This document shows, in pieces, positions 17,023 to 24,827 of a stretch of 64,000 nucleotides of DNA. This DNA is from Acidobacteriota bacterium (GTDB taxonomy: Bacteria > Acidobacteriota > Blastocatellia > Pyrinomonadales > Pyrinomonadaceae). Made by a program: the position numbers and the translations under genes. The stretch is from assembly GCA_020199775.1 (NCBI GenBank), contig JAIVJZ010000040.1, forward strand, positions 372,001 through 436,000, in the 5' to 3' direction. Position 1 is the first letter of the stretch; each line of letters begins with the position of its first letter. The notes below the pieces were generated by a model that was not told where the DNA came from, searched no databases, and saw nothing but the letters and a program-made list of their open reading frames with translations.

Positions 17023-17763
17023 ATGTTCAAAAAATTATTGATCGCCGCCGCGCTCGCCCTGTCGTTCGCCGTCTCCGTCGTCGCACAGAACACGAACAGT
17101 TCGACGCCGCCCGCACGACGCCCGGCCGCGCGACGCCCCGCACCGCTGCCGACGCCGTCTCCGACATCGAACGGCGGCGCGCAGAAAGTCTTGCCCGGCA
17201 CGGTCGAGCCGGCGGACGCGGTAGACCCGCCCGCCACGCGCACGCGGCGCGCAGGAGCAGGAGGCGCGGCGCAAACCGCGGCAGCGGGCGCGACCCCGGC
17301 GGAGCGCGCCGTGCGCGCCACGTTCGAGACGCTCCTGAACGGCATTCGCAAATCCGATGTCGAGATGGTGATGAGCGTCTACTGGAACTCGCCGCAACTC
17401 GTCATCTTCAACAACAACGGCACGGTCACGCGCTCATGGGAACAGGTGCGCTCGAATCGCGCGAGTTCCTACCCGGACGCCAAGAACGTGCAACTCGAAG
17501 TGCGCGACGTGCGCGTCTCGATGCTCGGCGCGGGCGGCGCGACTGTCTCGTGCCTCTGGACGCAGACGCAGGAGTTTCGCGGCACGCCCGAGAGCGCGAG
17601 CGGGCGGCTCACGGTCGTCTTCCGTCTCATCAACAACGGTTGGAAGATCGTCCACACGCACAGTTCGCCCTCCGCGCCCGATCCTTCGCGCCTGCTGCCC
17701 TCGGAACAGCCGTCCGTCCCGGCCACCGACGCGACGAAGCCCCCGGCGCAAACCCGGCCTTAG
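17023..17763 (+). CDS. Secreted NTF2-like (SnoaL/DUF4440) protein
   Basis: The 246-residue product has a signal peptide (MFKKLLIAAALALSFAVSVV, cleavage near VAQ), a Pro/Thr/Ala-rich linker of about 75 residues, then an NTF2-like domain. This has an initial helix (AVRATFETLLNGIRKSDVEM) and beta strands such as YWNSPQLVIFNNNGTVTRSW, VSCLWTQTQEFRGTPES, LTVVFRLINNGWKIVHTHSS. The Pro-rich tail is probably disordered. AGGAG lies 6 nt before the ATG. The ligand is unknown. A second NTF2-like protein is encoded at 22249-22734. Confidence 0.78.
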   Translation: MFKKLLIAAALALSFAVSVVAQNTNSSTPPARRPAARRPAPLPTPSPTSNGGAQKVLPGTVEPADAVDPPATRTRRAGAGGAAQTAAAGATPAERAVRATFETLLNGIRKSDVEMVMSVYWNSPQLVIFNNNGTVTRSWEQVRSNRASSYPDAKNVQLEVRDVRVSMLGAGGATVSCLWTQTQEFRGTPESASGRLTVVFRLINNGWKIVHTHSSPSAPDPSRLLPSEQPSVPATDATKPPAQTRP

Positions 17764-17881
17764 CAGGTGCGCGCCCGATGAAGTAAACTCCGTCCTCCCC
17801 CAACTCTCAAGTTTTTCAAACGACGCGGCGGACTCTTGTGGTCGCCGAATAATAATTTTCTCGACGAAAGGCAAAATAAAC

Positions 17882-18412
17882 ATGAGTTGGTTAGACCAGA
17901 TCGGCGGACTCTTGCAGCAGTATCAGGGCGCAAGCCCGCAGCAGACGCCCAACAACGTGCAGAACGATTTCGATCAATTTACGCAGGCCGCGCCGCAATC
18001 GGCCATCGCCGACGGGCTGGCCGCAGCGTTTCGCTCGAACCAGACGCCGCCCTTCGGCAACATGCTCGGCCAACTGTTCGGCCAGTCCAACGGCACGCAG
18101 CGCGCCTCCATCCTCAACACGCTCATCTCGACCCTCGGCCCCACGGTCATTTCGCAGATTCTCGCCAACCGCGGGGCAAGCGGCCTCGCCGGACTTTTGG
18201 GCAGCGGGCAGCGCGAGGTGACGCCGGAGATGGCCGAGCAAGTCCCGGCCGAGGCCGTGCAGGAGATCGCCGAACGCGCCGAGCAGAAAGACCCCTCGAT
18301 CATAGACATGGCGAGCAACTTCTACGCCGAGCACCCGACCCTCGTGCAAAGTCTGGGCGCGGCCGCGCTCACCATCGCCCTCGCCAAAGTGGCGGCCAAC
18401 CAGCAACGATAA
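17882..18412 (+). CDS. Hypothetical protein, Gln-rich N-terminus
   Basis: The 176-residue product (MSWLDQIGGLLQQYQGASPQ) resembles proteins with the DUF937-like pattern of short amphipathic helices (NMLGQLFGQSNGTQRASILN, then LISTLGPTVISQILANRG). It also has a C-terminal hydrophobic helix (LVQSLGAAALTIALAKVAAN). There is no signal peptide. The function is unknown and the family assignment is only a resemblance. Tandem hairpins at 18461-18551 lie downstream and could end this transcript as well as a convergent one. Confidence 0.7.
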   Translation: MSWLDQIGGLLQQYQGASPQQTPNNVQNDFDQFTQAAPQSAIADGLAAAFRSNQTPPFGNMLGQLFGQSNGTQRASILNTLISTLGPTVISQILANRGASGLAGLLGSGQREVTPEMAEQVPAEAVQEIAERAEQKDPSIIDMASNFYAEHPTLVQSLGAAALTIALAKVAANQQR

Positions 18413-18460
18413 AAAGAGGCCGCCGTGGTTATCCTGATATTCATCCGGTCAGCCTAAGTC

Positions 18461-18508
18461 GCATACGAAAAAGAGTCTGCCCGTTGGGGCAGACTCTTTT
18501 TCGTATGC
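18461..18508. terminator. Bidirectional terminator, perfect 22-bp stem
   Basis: The arms 18461-18482 and 18487-18508 are exact complements with a 4-nt loop GTTG. The stem contains AAAAAGAGTCTGCCC and its complement, so a run of five T follows the GC-rich part on either strand. It serves the gene ending at 18412 (plus) and the small unit on the minus strand. Confidence 0.92.
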
Positions 18509-18517
18509 TCTACAGAA

Positions 18518-18551
18518 GAAAGCCGCTCACGTTTTGACGTGAGCGGCTTTC
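18518..18551 (-). terminator. Second hairpin, perfect 15-bp stem
   Basis: GAAAGCCGCTCACGT (18518-18532) and its exact complement (18537-18551) flank a TTTG loop. Read on the minus strand it comes first after the small ORF and is followed by a T/C-rich tail; on the plus strand it is second, behind the 22-bp hairpin. Confidence 0.75.
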
Positions 18552-18643
18552 CGGTGAACTGTTGGGATTGGCCTGTGTGCCGCTTTTGCTTCAGCGACTA
18601 GACGGACGGAAACCCTAACAAATTCAAGTTTTCAATCCGTGAT

Positions 18644-18679
18644 TTAGGCCGCAGCCACCTCACTGTGATAAGAACTCAT
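18644..18679 (-). CDS. Candidate 11-residue peptide ORF or sRNA leader
   Basis: The minus strand reads ATG AGT TCT TAT CAC AGT GAG GTG GCT GCG GCC TAA, giving MSSYHSEVAAA. Upstream lie a 15-nt match to the complement of the 16S rRNA 3' end and a strong promoter; downstream lie two perfect hairpins. No family is recognised. The spacing from GGAGG to ATG is 16 nt, longer than usual, so translation of this exact frame is uncertain. An overlapping GTG frame (VRWLRPKSRIENLNLLG...) of 21 residues is an alternative, as is a non-coding RNA that uses the ribosome-like sequence for pairing. Confidence 0.45.
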   Translation of the reverse strand: MSSYHSEVAAA

Positions 18680-18690
18680 ATACGTTTTTT

Positions 18691-18705
18691 GATCACCTCC
18701 TTTCC
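18691..18705 (-). promoter_or_regulatory. Extended Shine-Dalgarno
   Basis: The minus strand reads GGAAAGGAGGTGATC. AAAGGAGGTGATC is the full complement of the usual bacterial 16S rRNA 3' end (GATCACCTCCTTT), far longer than the SD sequences of neighbouring genes. Confidence 0.85.
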
Positions 18706-18717
18706 AGTGTTGGGGTC

Positions 18718-18747
18718 AATATACAAAATCAATAAGTTGTGCGTCAA
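18718..18747 (-). promoter_or_regulatory. Sigma-70-type promoter of the small unit
   Basis: On the minus strand TTGACG (18747-18742) and TATATT (18723-18718) are separated by 18 nt. The expected transcription start is near 18711, about 30 nt upstream of the candidate ORF start. The region is much more AT-rich than its surroundings. Confidence 0.75.
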
Positions 18748-18781
18748 CTGTTAATTTTACCCGCTATCTTGGAGCTTTACT

Positions 18782-20035
18782 TTAATTGCCGCGGCGAAAC
18801 GCCAGCCGCCCGCCGACGTAGACGGCATGCGCGTGTTCGACGCCGAAGAAGTAAGCCAGTTCGCGATAATCCGCGCAGTCGTGGAGACAGAAGTCGGCGC
18901 GTTTGCCCGCGTCGAGCGACCCCGTTTCGCGCCCGCGGCCGAGGCTGTACGCGGCGTTGACGGTGGCCGCCGTGATCGCTTCGGCGGGCGTCATTCGCAT
19001 GTGCGTGGAGGCGAGCGAGAGGACGAGCGGCATCGAGGGCGTGGGCGACGACCCCGGGTTGAAATCGGTGGCGATGACGACGGCGAGCCCCGCCTCGATC
19101 ATGGCGCGCGCCGCCGGATAACGCGACGAGCCGAGCGCGTAGACCGACCCCGGCAAAAGCACCGGCTGCACCCCCGCCGACTTCAACGCGGCGATCCCTG
19201 CGGCGTCCGTGTGTTCCAGATGATCGGCGGTCGTCGCGCCGAGTTCGGCGGCGAGTCGCGCGCCGCCTGAGAGCGAGAGTTGATCCGCGTGCAGGCGCAA
19301 GCCCAGATTGTGTGTGCGCGCGGCCGAGAGGATGCGCCGCGAGTCGTCAACGTCGAACACATACGCCTCGCAGAACACGTCGCAAAACTCCGCCAGTCCT
19401 TCTTCGGCCACGCGCGGCAACATCTCTTCGATAACCAACTCGACATAGTCGGCGCGGCGCGCGCGGTATTCGTCCGGCACCTCGTGCGCGCCGAGGAATG
19501 TCGGCACGTATTGGAGCGGCGTCTCCGCGTTCAGGCGGCGCACGGCGCGCAGCATCTTCAACTCGTCCGCGACCGACAAACCGTAACCCGACTTGGCCTC
19601 GACGGTCGTCGTGCCCCCGCGCAGCAGCCACCCCGCGTAACGCTTCGACGCAGAGACCAACTTGTCTTCCGTCGCCGCGCGCGTCGCGCGCACGCTCGCA
19701 CGGATGCCCCCGCCCGCCGCCGCAATCTCCTGATACGTCGCGCCCGCCGCACGCTGTTCAAACTCGCCCGCACGCGTCCCCGCGAACACGGGATGCGCGT
19801 GCGCGTCCACGAAGCCCGGCAGGCAGACGCGACGCCCCGCGTCCAACACCTCGCAGTCGCCCGCGATGAGCGGTTCGACCTCACTGCGCGCGCCCGCCGC
19901 CGCGATGCGCCCGTCGTCGCCGACGAGCATCGCACCGTCTTCGATGATCGAAAGCTCGCGCATCTCCGCCCCCACGCGCGGTCGCGCCGCGCCCCGCAGC
20001 GTGACGAGTTGTGAGCAGTTGACGACGGCGAGCAT
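18782..20035 (-). CDS. hutI: Imidazolonepropionase
   Basis: The 417-residue product catalyses the third step of histidine degradation, imidazolonepropionate to N-formimidoyl-glutamate. It has the amidohydrolase metal site ([21 protein letters not shown]), [49 protein letters not shown] and [20 protein letters not shown], all typical of HutI. The ATG at 20035 ([15 protein letters not shown]) is the first true ATG; the upstream in-frame codon is TTG inside a repeat array. HutH and HutU are encoded about 37 and 42 kb away in this window, on the other strand. Confidence 0.95.
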   Translation of the reverse strand: MLAVVNCSQLVTLRGAARPRVGAEMRELSIIEDGAMLVGDDGRIAAAGARSEVEPLIAGDCEVLDAGRRVCLPGFVDAHAHPVFAGTRAGEFEQRAAGATYQEIAAAGGGIRASVRATRAATEDKLVSASKRYAGWLLRGGTTTVEAKSGYGLSVADELKMLRAVRRLNAETPLQYVPTFLGAHEVPDEYRARRADYVELVIEEMLPRVAEEGLAEFCDVFCEAYVFDVDDSRRILSAARTHNLGLRLHADQLSLSGGARLAAELGATTADHLEHTDAAGIAALKSAGVQPVLLPGSVYALGSSRYPAARAMIEAGLAVVIATDFNPGSSPTPSMPLVLSLASTHMRMTPAEAITAATVNAAYSLGRGRETGSLDAGKRADFCLHDCADYRELAYFFGVEHAHAVYVGGRLAFRRGN

Positions 20036-20038
20036 AAA

Positions 20039-20208
20039 GGGTTTCAAGTTTCAGGTTTCAAGTTTCAGGACTGAAAGGTTTCAGAACCGAAAGGTTTCAA
20101 GTTTCAGGACTGAAAGGTTTCAGAACCGAAAGGTTTCAAGTTTCAGATTTCAGATGTCAAGTTAAAGACCGAAGAACTTGCAAACTTGAAACTTGAAACT
20201 TGAAACCT
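20039..20208. repeat. Heptamer palindrome, unit GTTTCAA/G, with 39-bp tandem duplication
   Basis: The left arm (20039-20150) is made of GTTTCAA and GTTTCAG heptamers and includes an exact 39-bp tandem duplication (20068-20106 and 20107-20145). The right arm (20178-20208) is TTGAAAC units. It separates hutI from the S9 peptidase, whose TAG stop abuts the right arm. Confidence 0.9.
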
Positions 20209-22165
20209 ATTTCATGTGGCGTTCGAGAAAGTCCACGATCTTGGGGTAGACGACGAGACGGTTGTTGAGTTTGACGAAGCCGTGCCCCTCGTCGTCGAAG
20301 AGCGTGTATTCGACGGGCGCGTTGCGGTCGCGCAGAGCTTTGACGATCTGCTCGGATTCCGTGTAGGGGACGCGCGGATCGTTCTTGCCCTGAAAGACGA
20401 GAAGCGGCGCCTTGATGCGATTCACTTTGTAGATGGGCGAGACGGAGCGCAGAAATTCGAGATCGTTCGCCAACGTCCCGTACTCGCGCTCGCGCTGCCT
20501 GCGCCGGTAGCCGGAGGTGTTCCTGAGGTTGGTCTCGAAGTTGGAGATGCCGTACATCTCGATGGCGGCCGCCCAGAGGTCGGGGTAGAGCGTGATGGCG
20601 GCGAGCGTCATGTAGCCGCCGTAGCTGCCGCCCATGACGGCGATGCGGCGCGCGTCCGCGCCGCCGCTCGTCTTCAACCAATCGACCGCCGCCGCCAAAT
20701 CTTTAACGGAGTCTTCGCGCAGTTTCACGTCGTCGAGGTGCGTGTAGGTTTTGCCGTAGCCGGTCGAGCCGCGCACGTTCGGCGCGAGCACGGCGTAGCC
20801 GCGCGAGAGAAAGTATTGATAAGTCGGGTTGAACGCGGGACGCTCCTGCCCTTCGGGGCCGCCGTGGACGCTGACGATGACGGGCAGAGGATGCGCCGCG
20901 CCGCCCGTCCCCACCTTTCGCGGCCTGTAGTACCACGCCGGAATTTCGCGCCCGTCGAAAGACTTGTAACGAATCAACTCCGGCTCGACGAATGAACTTT
21001 GCGGAATCGCGGCGCGCGACGAGCGCGTGACCTGTTCGAGTTTGCGCGTCTTGAGATCGTAGAGCCACACGTCTGCATTGTGGCGCGCACCGGCGAACGT
21101 GAAGGCGAGCTTGCGCCCGTCGCCCGAGAAATCGAGGCCGCCCACGACGCCCTTGCCCGGAAGCTCGACGGGCGTGTCGCGCCCCTCGGCTATGCCGGCG
21201 TCCGTCAACCTGCGCACGTAGAGTTCGCTGAAGCCCTCGCGGTTGAGCGCGTAGGCGAGCAGGCGTCCGTCGGCGGACATCTCGCTCGCGTCGGTGTCCC
21301 ACAGGGCGTTGGTCGCGGGTTCGATGCGGCGCGTCGTCAAATCCATGCGCGCGAGCGATTGCCATTCGCCCGCGGCGTTCGTGCTCAGGAGCAGCGCGCG
21401 GTTGTCGCGCGTGAAATGCACGTCGCCGTATTGCGTCGCGCCGGTGTGCGGCGTGAGGTGCTTGGCGTCCTTCGTCGCCAGATCGACGAGGTGGAGATCG
21501 TTGTCGAGGCTGAGCGTGTCGCTCGCGCGGGAGACGACGATGAAACGCCCGTCCGAAGACCACGCGACGGCCGCGTTCGAGCCGTCTTGCTGATAGACGA
21601 GCGACTCCTGACCATTGCCTACGTCCATCACGTAGATGTCGAAAAAGTTCGGATTGCGTTTGTTCGAGGCGTAGCTGATGCGCTTTGAGTCGGCCGACCA
21701 CGCGCCGAAGTTGTAACGGACTTTCGGCGCGTCCGTAAGCTGTCGCACCTGCGCGCCGTCGGTCGTCATCCAGTAAAGCTGGGCGTTCTCGTCGCCGCCG
21801 CGCGCCTTGCCGAAGAGAAGCCCCGTGCCGTCGGGCGACCAGCGCACGAAGTCCACGCGATCCGTGTAGAAAGTGAGTTGCTCCGGCCAGCCGCCCGCCG
21901 CCCCGACGCTCCACACCTGCGGCGTGCCCGTCACGTTCAACAGAAAGGCCACGCGGTCGCCCGCGGGCGAGAGCGCGGGCGAAGAGGCCGCACGGATGTT
22001 CAGGTAACGCTCGATGGGAAAGCCCTCGGTCGCGCGCGAGGCGTGCGCCGGTTGCGGCGTGGCGGCGGGGCGGCCACTGTTCGGCTGCGCGTGTGCGGCG
22101 GGCCAGAGGGCGAATGAGAACAGGAGCGCGAGCGTGGCGCGCGTGAACGTCGAATCGAGTCGCAT
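20207..22165 (-). CDS. S9 family peptidase (prolyl oligopeptidase type)
   Basis: The 652-residue product has a signal peptide (LALLFSFALWPAAHAQ), a seven-bladed TolB/DPP-IV-like propeller (SPALSPAGDRVAFLLNV, FVRWSPDGTGLLFGKAR, VAWSSDGRFIVVSRASD and others), and a C-terminal alpha/beta hydrolase. The catalytic Ser is in VMGGSYGGYMTLAA, the Asp in QGKNDPRVPYTES and the His in DDEGHGFVK. It is probably a periplasmic dipeptidyl- or acylaminoacyl-peptidase. The frame opens at 22360, but the signal peptide fixes the ATG at 22165. Confidence 0.93.
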   Translation of the reverse strand: MRLDSTFTRATLALLFSFALWPAAHAQPNSGRPAATPQPAHASRATEGFPIERYLNIRAASSPALSPAGDRVAFLLNVTGTPQVWSVGAAGGWPEQLTFYTDRVDFVRWSPDGTGLLFGKARGGDENAQLYWMTTDGAQVRQLTDAPKVRYNFGAWSADSKRISYASNKRNPNFFDIYVMDVGNGQESLVYQQDGSNAAVAWSSDGRFIVVSRASDTLSLDNDLHLVDLATKDAKHLTPHTGATQYGDVHFTRDNRALLLSTNAAGEWQSLARMDLTTRRIEPATNALWDTDASEMSADGRLLAYALNREGFSELYVRRLTDAGIAEGRDTPVELPGKGVVGGLDFSGDGRKLAFTFAGARHNADVWLYDLKTRKLEQVTRSSRAAIPQSSFVEPELIRYKSFDGREIPAWYYRPRKVGTGGAAHPLPVIVSVHGGPEGQERPAFNPTYQYFLSRGYAVLAPNVRGSTGYGKTYTHLDDVKLREDSVKDLAAAVDWLKTSGGADARRIAVMGGSYGGYMTLAAITLYPDLWAAAIEMYGISNFETNLRNTSGYRRRQREREYGTLANDLEFLRSVSPIYKVNRIKAPLLVFQGKNDPRVPYTESEQIVKALRDRNAPVEYTLFDDEGHGFVKLNNRLVVYPKIVDFLERHMK

Positions 22166-22248
22166 CTTGAATTCGTCTCCCCGTGTGGAAAGCGGCCGGA
22201 GCGTAAAACGTCTCACCGGACGAAGCGGAAAACTTTTCAAACGGCCGA

Positions 22249-22734
22249 TCACTCGGCCGAGGTCGTGGTGTCCTGCACGATGCGCCAACCGGCGTTCGTG
22301 CGGCGGAAGATGAGCGCGAAGCGGCCGCGCGGCGTGTCCTTCGCGCGCGTCAACTGCCAACGCCCCGTGACGTTCGCGTAAAACTCGCTGAGCGGTTTGA
22401 TCTCAACTTCACCGAAGGCGAGCGTGCCCATCTTCTCCGGCGTGTCATAGGCTTTCTTGTAGCGGTCGGCGACGGTCTGCCAGCCGCGCGTGACGGTGTC
22501 GCCGGAGATGAAGGTCGTCCCTTCGGCGCGCTCGTAGCCGTCCATGTAGCCTTCGATGTCGCCGCGATTCCACGCCGCCGCCTGCGCGTCGAGCACCGCG
22601 CGGATCGCCGCCGCGCTCTCGGCCTGTCCCCTCTCCGACTCGCCCGAACGCGCGCAGGCGAACCCCGTCGAGACGGCGACGGCCAGAACACACGCCAACA
22701 CGCTCGACCGGGCGCGGCTTAGTTTGATTTTCAT
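22249..22734 (-). CDS. Secreted NTF2-like (SnoaL/DUF4440) protein
   Basis: The 161-residue product has a signal sequence (MKIKLSRARSSVLACVLAVA, cleavage near a Cys at FACARSG that is a possible but non-canonical lipobox). The NTF2-like domain follows: AIRAVLDAQAAAWNRGDIEG, YMDGYERAEGTTFISGDTVT, FALIFRRTNAGWRIVQDTT. The usual SnoaL/DUF4440 strand pattern ending in 'GWRIVQDT' is clear. The earlier in-frame start is GTG, so the ATG at 22734 is preferred. The ligand is unknown. It is upstream of the S9 peptidase gene on the same strand by about 80 bp. Confidence 0.8.
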   Translation of the reverse strand: MKIKLSRARSSVLACVLAVAVSTGFACARSGESERGQAESAAAIRAVLDAQAAAWNRGDIEGYMDGYERAEGTTFISGDTVTRGWQTVADRYKKAYDTPEKMGTLAFGEVEIKPLSEFYANVTGRWQLTRAKDTPRGRFALIFRRTNAGWRIVQDTTTSAE

Positions 22735-22806
22735 GTCCTGCACGTTCACTTTCACGGAAGGGATGCGCGAGCGCGGTTGAACTATACTCGCACGCGCCCG
22801 CCCGTT

Positions 22807-23685
22807 TCAACGCTCGACCGTCCCCGTGCTGACCTGTCGCCAGAATTCGCCGATTGAGTGCGCTTCCGGGGCGACGCGCCCCATCAGATACCCGGCCGCG
22901 ATAAAGAGCGCGGTGGCGACGAGGGCGGGCACGAGCGTCCGGCGCACGGCCGAGCGCAGCCAGTGGCGCGGCTCGACGCCTTTCAGGCGTTTGTACAAGC
23001 CCGCCAGCAAGAGCGCGTCAACCAGAATCTCCGCGAGGAAGACGGGCGCGATGTAGACGACGTAGAACATCGCGACGACCACGCCCACGATTGCCGCGAC
23101 GGGGATGATGATCCAGAAACACCCGTCGTCTAAATCCAGATCGACATCCGGCAAGTCCGGCACGTAGTCCGACACGGACGAACTGCCGCCGAAGTTGCCC
23201 CCCGGCGCGCCACCCGACATGTCGGCCGACACGCCGCCCGGCGCGCCGCTGCTCCAACCGCCGCCCGCGCCCGCGCCGCCGAAGTCAGCCCCGCCGCCGA
23301 AGGTGGAGGCCACGGCGTCGCTTCCGGCCGAGACACTGGGGTCGAGAATGTGCGGGATGCTGTCGCCGATGTCCGAGAGCAGGTCGGAGTCGCTTTCGGT
23401 GTTGCGCCGGAGTGCGAGCCAGAGCCGCAGCAGGAGCAGAAAGACGCAGTACGCGAGGATCACCGCGAGCGGGTAGCGCACGGTCATCATCGTGACGCCG
23501 AGACGCAGCAGCACGGCCGAGATGAGAAACCCGGCCGCACCCGTCAGGGCGAGCAGAAACGAGACGAACAGGCGCGGCCACCCGCCGCGCAGGAGCGTGC
23601 GCCGCACGCGTTCAATCGCTTGCTTCCGGTCGCCTTCCCGCGCCGGCCCCGATGTTGATTGCCTTTGACGCTCCGGTTTACTCAT
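22807..23685 (-). CDS. Multi-spanning membrane protein, Gly-rich cytosolic linker
   Basis: The 292-residue product has two N-terminal transmembrane helices (LFVSFLLALTGAAGFLISAV, VRYPLAVILAYCVFLLLLRL), a central Gly/Ser/Asp-rich linker (GGGADFGGAGAGGGWSSGAP), then two or three more helices (CFWIIIPVAAIVGVVVAMFY, FLAEILVDALLLAGLY, LVPALVATALFIAAGYLMG). It resembles hypothetical membrane proteins of Acidobacteria; I recognise no named family. Its ATG overlaps the esterase stop by 4 nt (TCAT on the plus strand), so it is translationally coupled to it. Confidence 0.72.
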   Translation of the reverse strand: MSKPERQRQSTSGPAREGDRKQAIERVRRTLLRGGWPRLFVSFLLALTGAAGFLISAVLLRLGVTMMTVRYPLAVILAYCVFLLLLRLWLALRRNTESDSDLLSDIGDSIPHILDPSVSAGSDAVASTFGGGADFGGAGAGGGWSSGAPGGVSADMSGGAPGGNFGGSSSVSDYVPDLPDVDLDLDDGCFWIIIPVAAIVGVVVAMFYVVYIAPVFLAEILVDALLLAGLYKRLKGVEPRHWLRSAVRRTLVPALVATALFIAAGYLMGRVAPEAHSIGEFWRQVSTGTVER

Positions 23686-24386
23686 AGAGTTTCGCGCGCG
23701 CGCGCCTCCAACCACGCGTGCGCGTCCGCGCGCATCGCGGGCGTCAGTTCGTGCGCCGCGTCGTAGCTTCTGAATTCGACATCACGCGCTCGCCGTGACA
23801 GGCGCGCCGCGTAATCCGCGACGCGTTCGGGCGGGTAGAACTCGTCGCGCGCGCCCGCCAGATGCAGCACGGCGGCCTGCGCGTTCCGGTAAAGCTCGCC
23901 CGTCTCCCAATCGCCGGGCAGCCCGCCGCAGATGCCGACGACGCCGCGCAAACTGTTTGTGTGCGTGAAGGCGAAACGATAGTTGAGCGCGCACGTCTGC
24001 GAGAAGCCGAGGAGGAAGACGCGCGCGGGGTCGGCGACGCCCTCGCCCGTCAGTTGATCGATCATGTCGAGCAGCGCGCGGTGATGAACGGCGACGGAAT
24101 CTTCGGGGTGAAAGTTGGTGAGCCAGCCGAAGCCGTAGCGCAACGCGCCGCCCCGCTCCCTCGGTTCTTTCAAGTGCTGGTGCACGCCTTGCAGCGCGGC
24201 GACGACGAAGCCTGCGGGCGCGAGTTCGCGCGCCTCGCGCATCATCCAATTTTTGCTGCTGCCGTAGCCGTGCAGCGCGATGAGCAAAGGCGCGGGCGTT
24301 TCGGCCGGGACGCGGAGGTCGTAATAAAGTTTGACGCGTGCTTCGAGCGTGCGTTCGACCGACGGGTTGAAGTTGTCGTTACTCAT
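23682..24386 (-). CDS. Carboxylesterase/phospholipase-type alpha/beta hydrolase
   Basis: The 234-residue product begins MSNDNFNPSVERTLEARVKL. It has the oxyanion region LLIALHGYGSSKNWMMREAR, a nucleophile elbow VFLLGFSQTCALNYRFA (Ser in GFSQT), an acid residue in GARDEFYPPERV and a catalytic His in DAAHELTPAM. This is the dienelactone-hydrolase/phospholipase-carboxylesterase (YpfH-like) group. The elbow carries T-C after the Gln where the family usually has G-G, so substrate access may differ. It overlaps the DUF6228-like gene upstream by 8 nt and the membrane protein downstream by 4 nt. Confidence 0.88.
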   Translation of the reverse strand: MSNDNFNPSVERTLEARVKLYYDLRVPAETPAPLLIALHGYGSSKNWMMREARELAPAGFVVAALQGVHQHLKEPRERGGALRYGFGWLTNFHPEDSVAVHHRALLDMIDQLTGEGVADPARVFLLGFSQTCALNYRFAFTHTNSLRGVVGICGGLPGDWETGELYRNAQAAVLHLAGARDEFYPPERVADYAARLSRRARDVEFRSYDAAHELTPAMRADAHAWLEARARETL

Positions 24387-24807
24387 ATCTGAAAAACCTT
24401 TTTGCTTGCCCCGCCAGCGCGTCCAACTGCCATGACTCAAGCACGATGCTACAACGCACGTCCCAGATGTAAGGGTCGTCCACATACGAATCAAGCTCGA
24501 CGACGATAGTGATGTGGCCGAGCGTCGAACTGGTGCAGATCAGCTTCAGATCACCTTCGATGGATGCCCAACGCTTCTCTCCGCGCCACCCGCGCCAGTT
24601 GCTCGCCATGTCCTCAAGGAAAGCCGGGAGGTTGCTCGCGCCGCCGGTGTGCTCGATGTTGTAAACGCGGGTTGACGCTCGCAAGCCTGTGGCGGTGAGA
24701 GTTATGTCGAGGTAATCGAAGCGACGGGCAGGATCGGTTGTCTGCCACGCGGCAATTTCGAGTGCGCTCCTGCCGCTTGCGGATTTGATTTCTAACGTGT
24801 CGGACAT
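24379..24807 (-). CDS. Small beta-rich protein, DUF6228-like
   Basis: The 142-residue product (MSDTLEIKSASGRSALEIAA) alternates beta strands: FDYLDITLTATGLRASTRVY, LKLICTSSTLGHITIVVELD, WDVRCSIVLESWQLDALAGQ. The pattern 'STLGHITIVVEL...W' resembles DUF6228, a family of unknown function sometimes found as immunity-like proteins; this is a resemblance, not a firm match. The open frame continues to 25476, but that part is a shadow of the helicase. It starts 20 bp after the helicase stop and overlaps the esterase by 8 nt. Confidence 0.7.
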   Translation of the reverse strand: MSDTLEIKSASGRSALEIAAWQTTDPARRFDYLDITLTATGLRASTRVYNIEHTGGASNLPAFLEDMASNWRGWRGEKRWASIEGDLKLICTSSTLGHITIVVELDSYVDDPYIWDVRCSIVLESWQLDALAGQAKRFFRYE

Positions 24808-24827
24808 AGGCGAAAACTGTTCACGCG

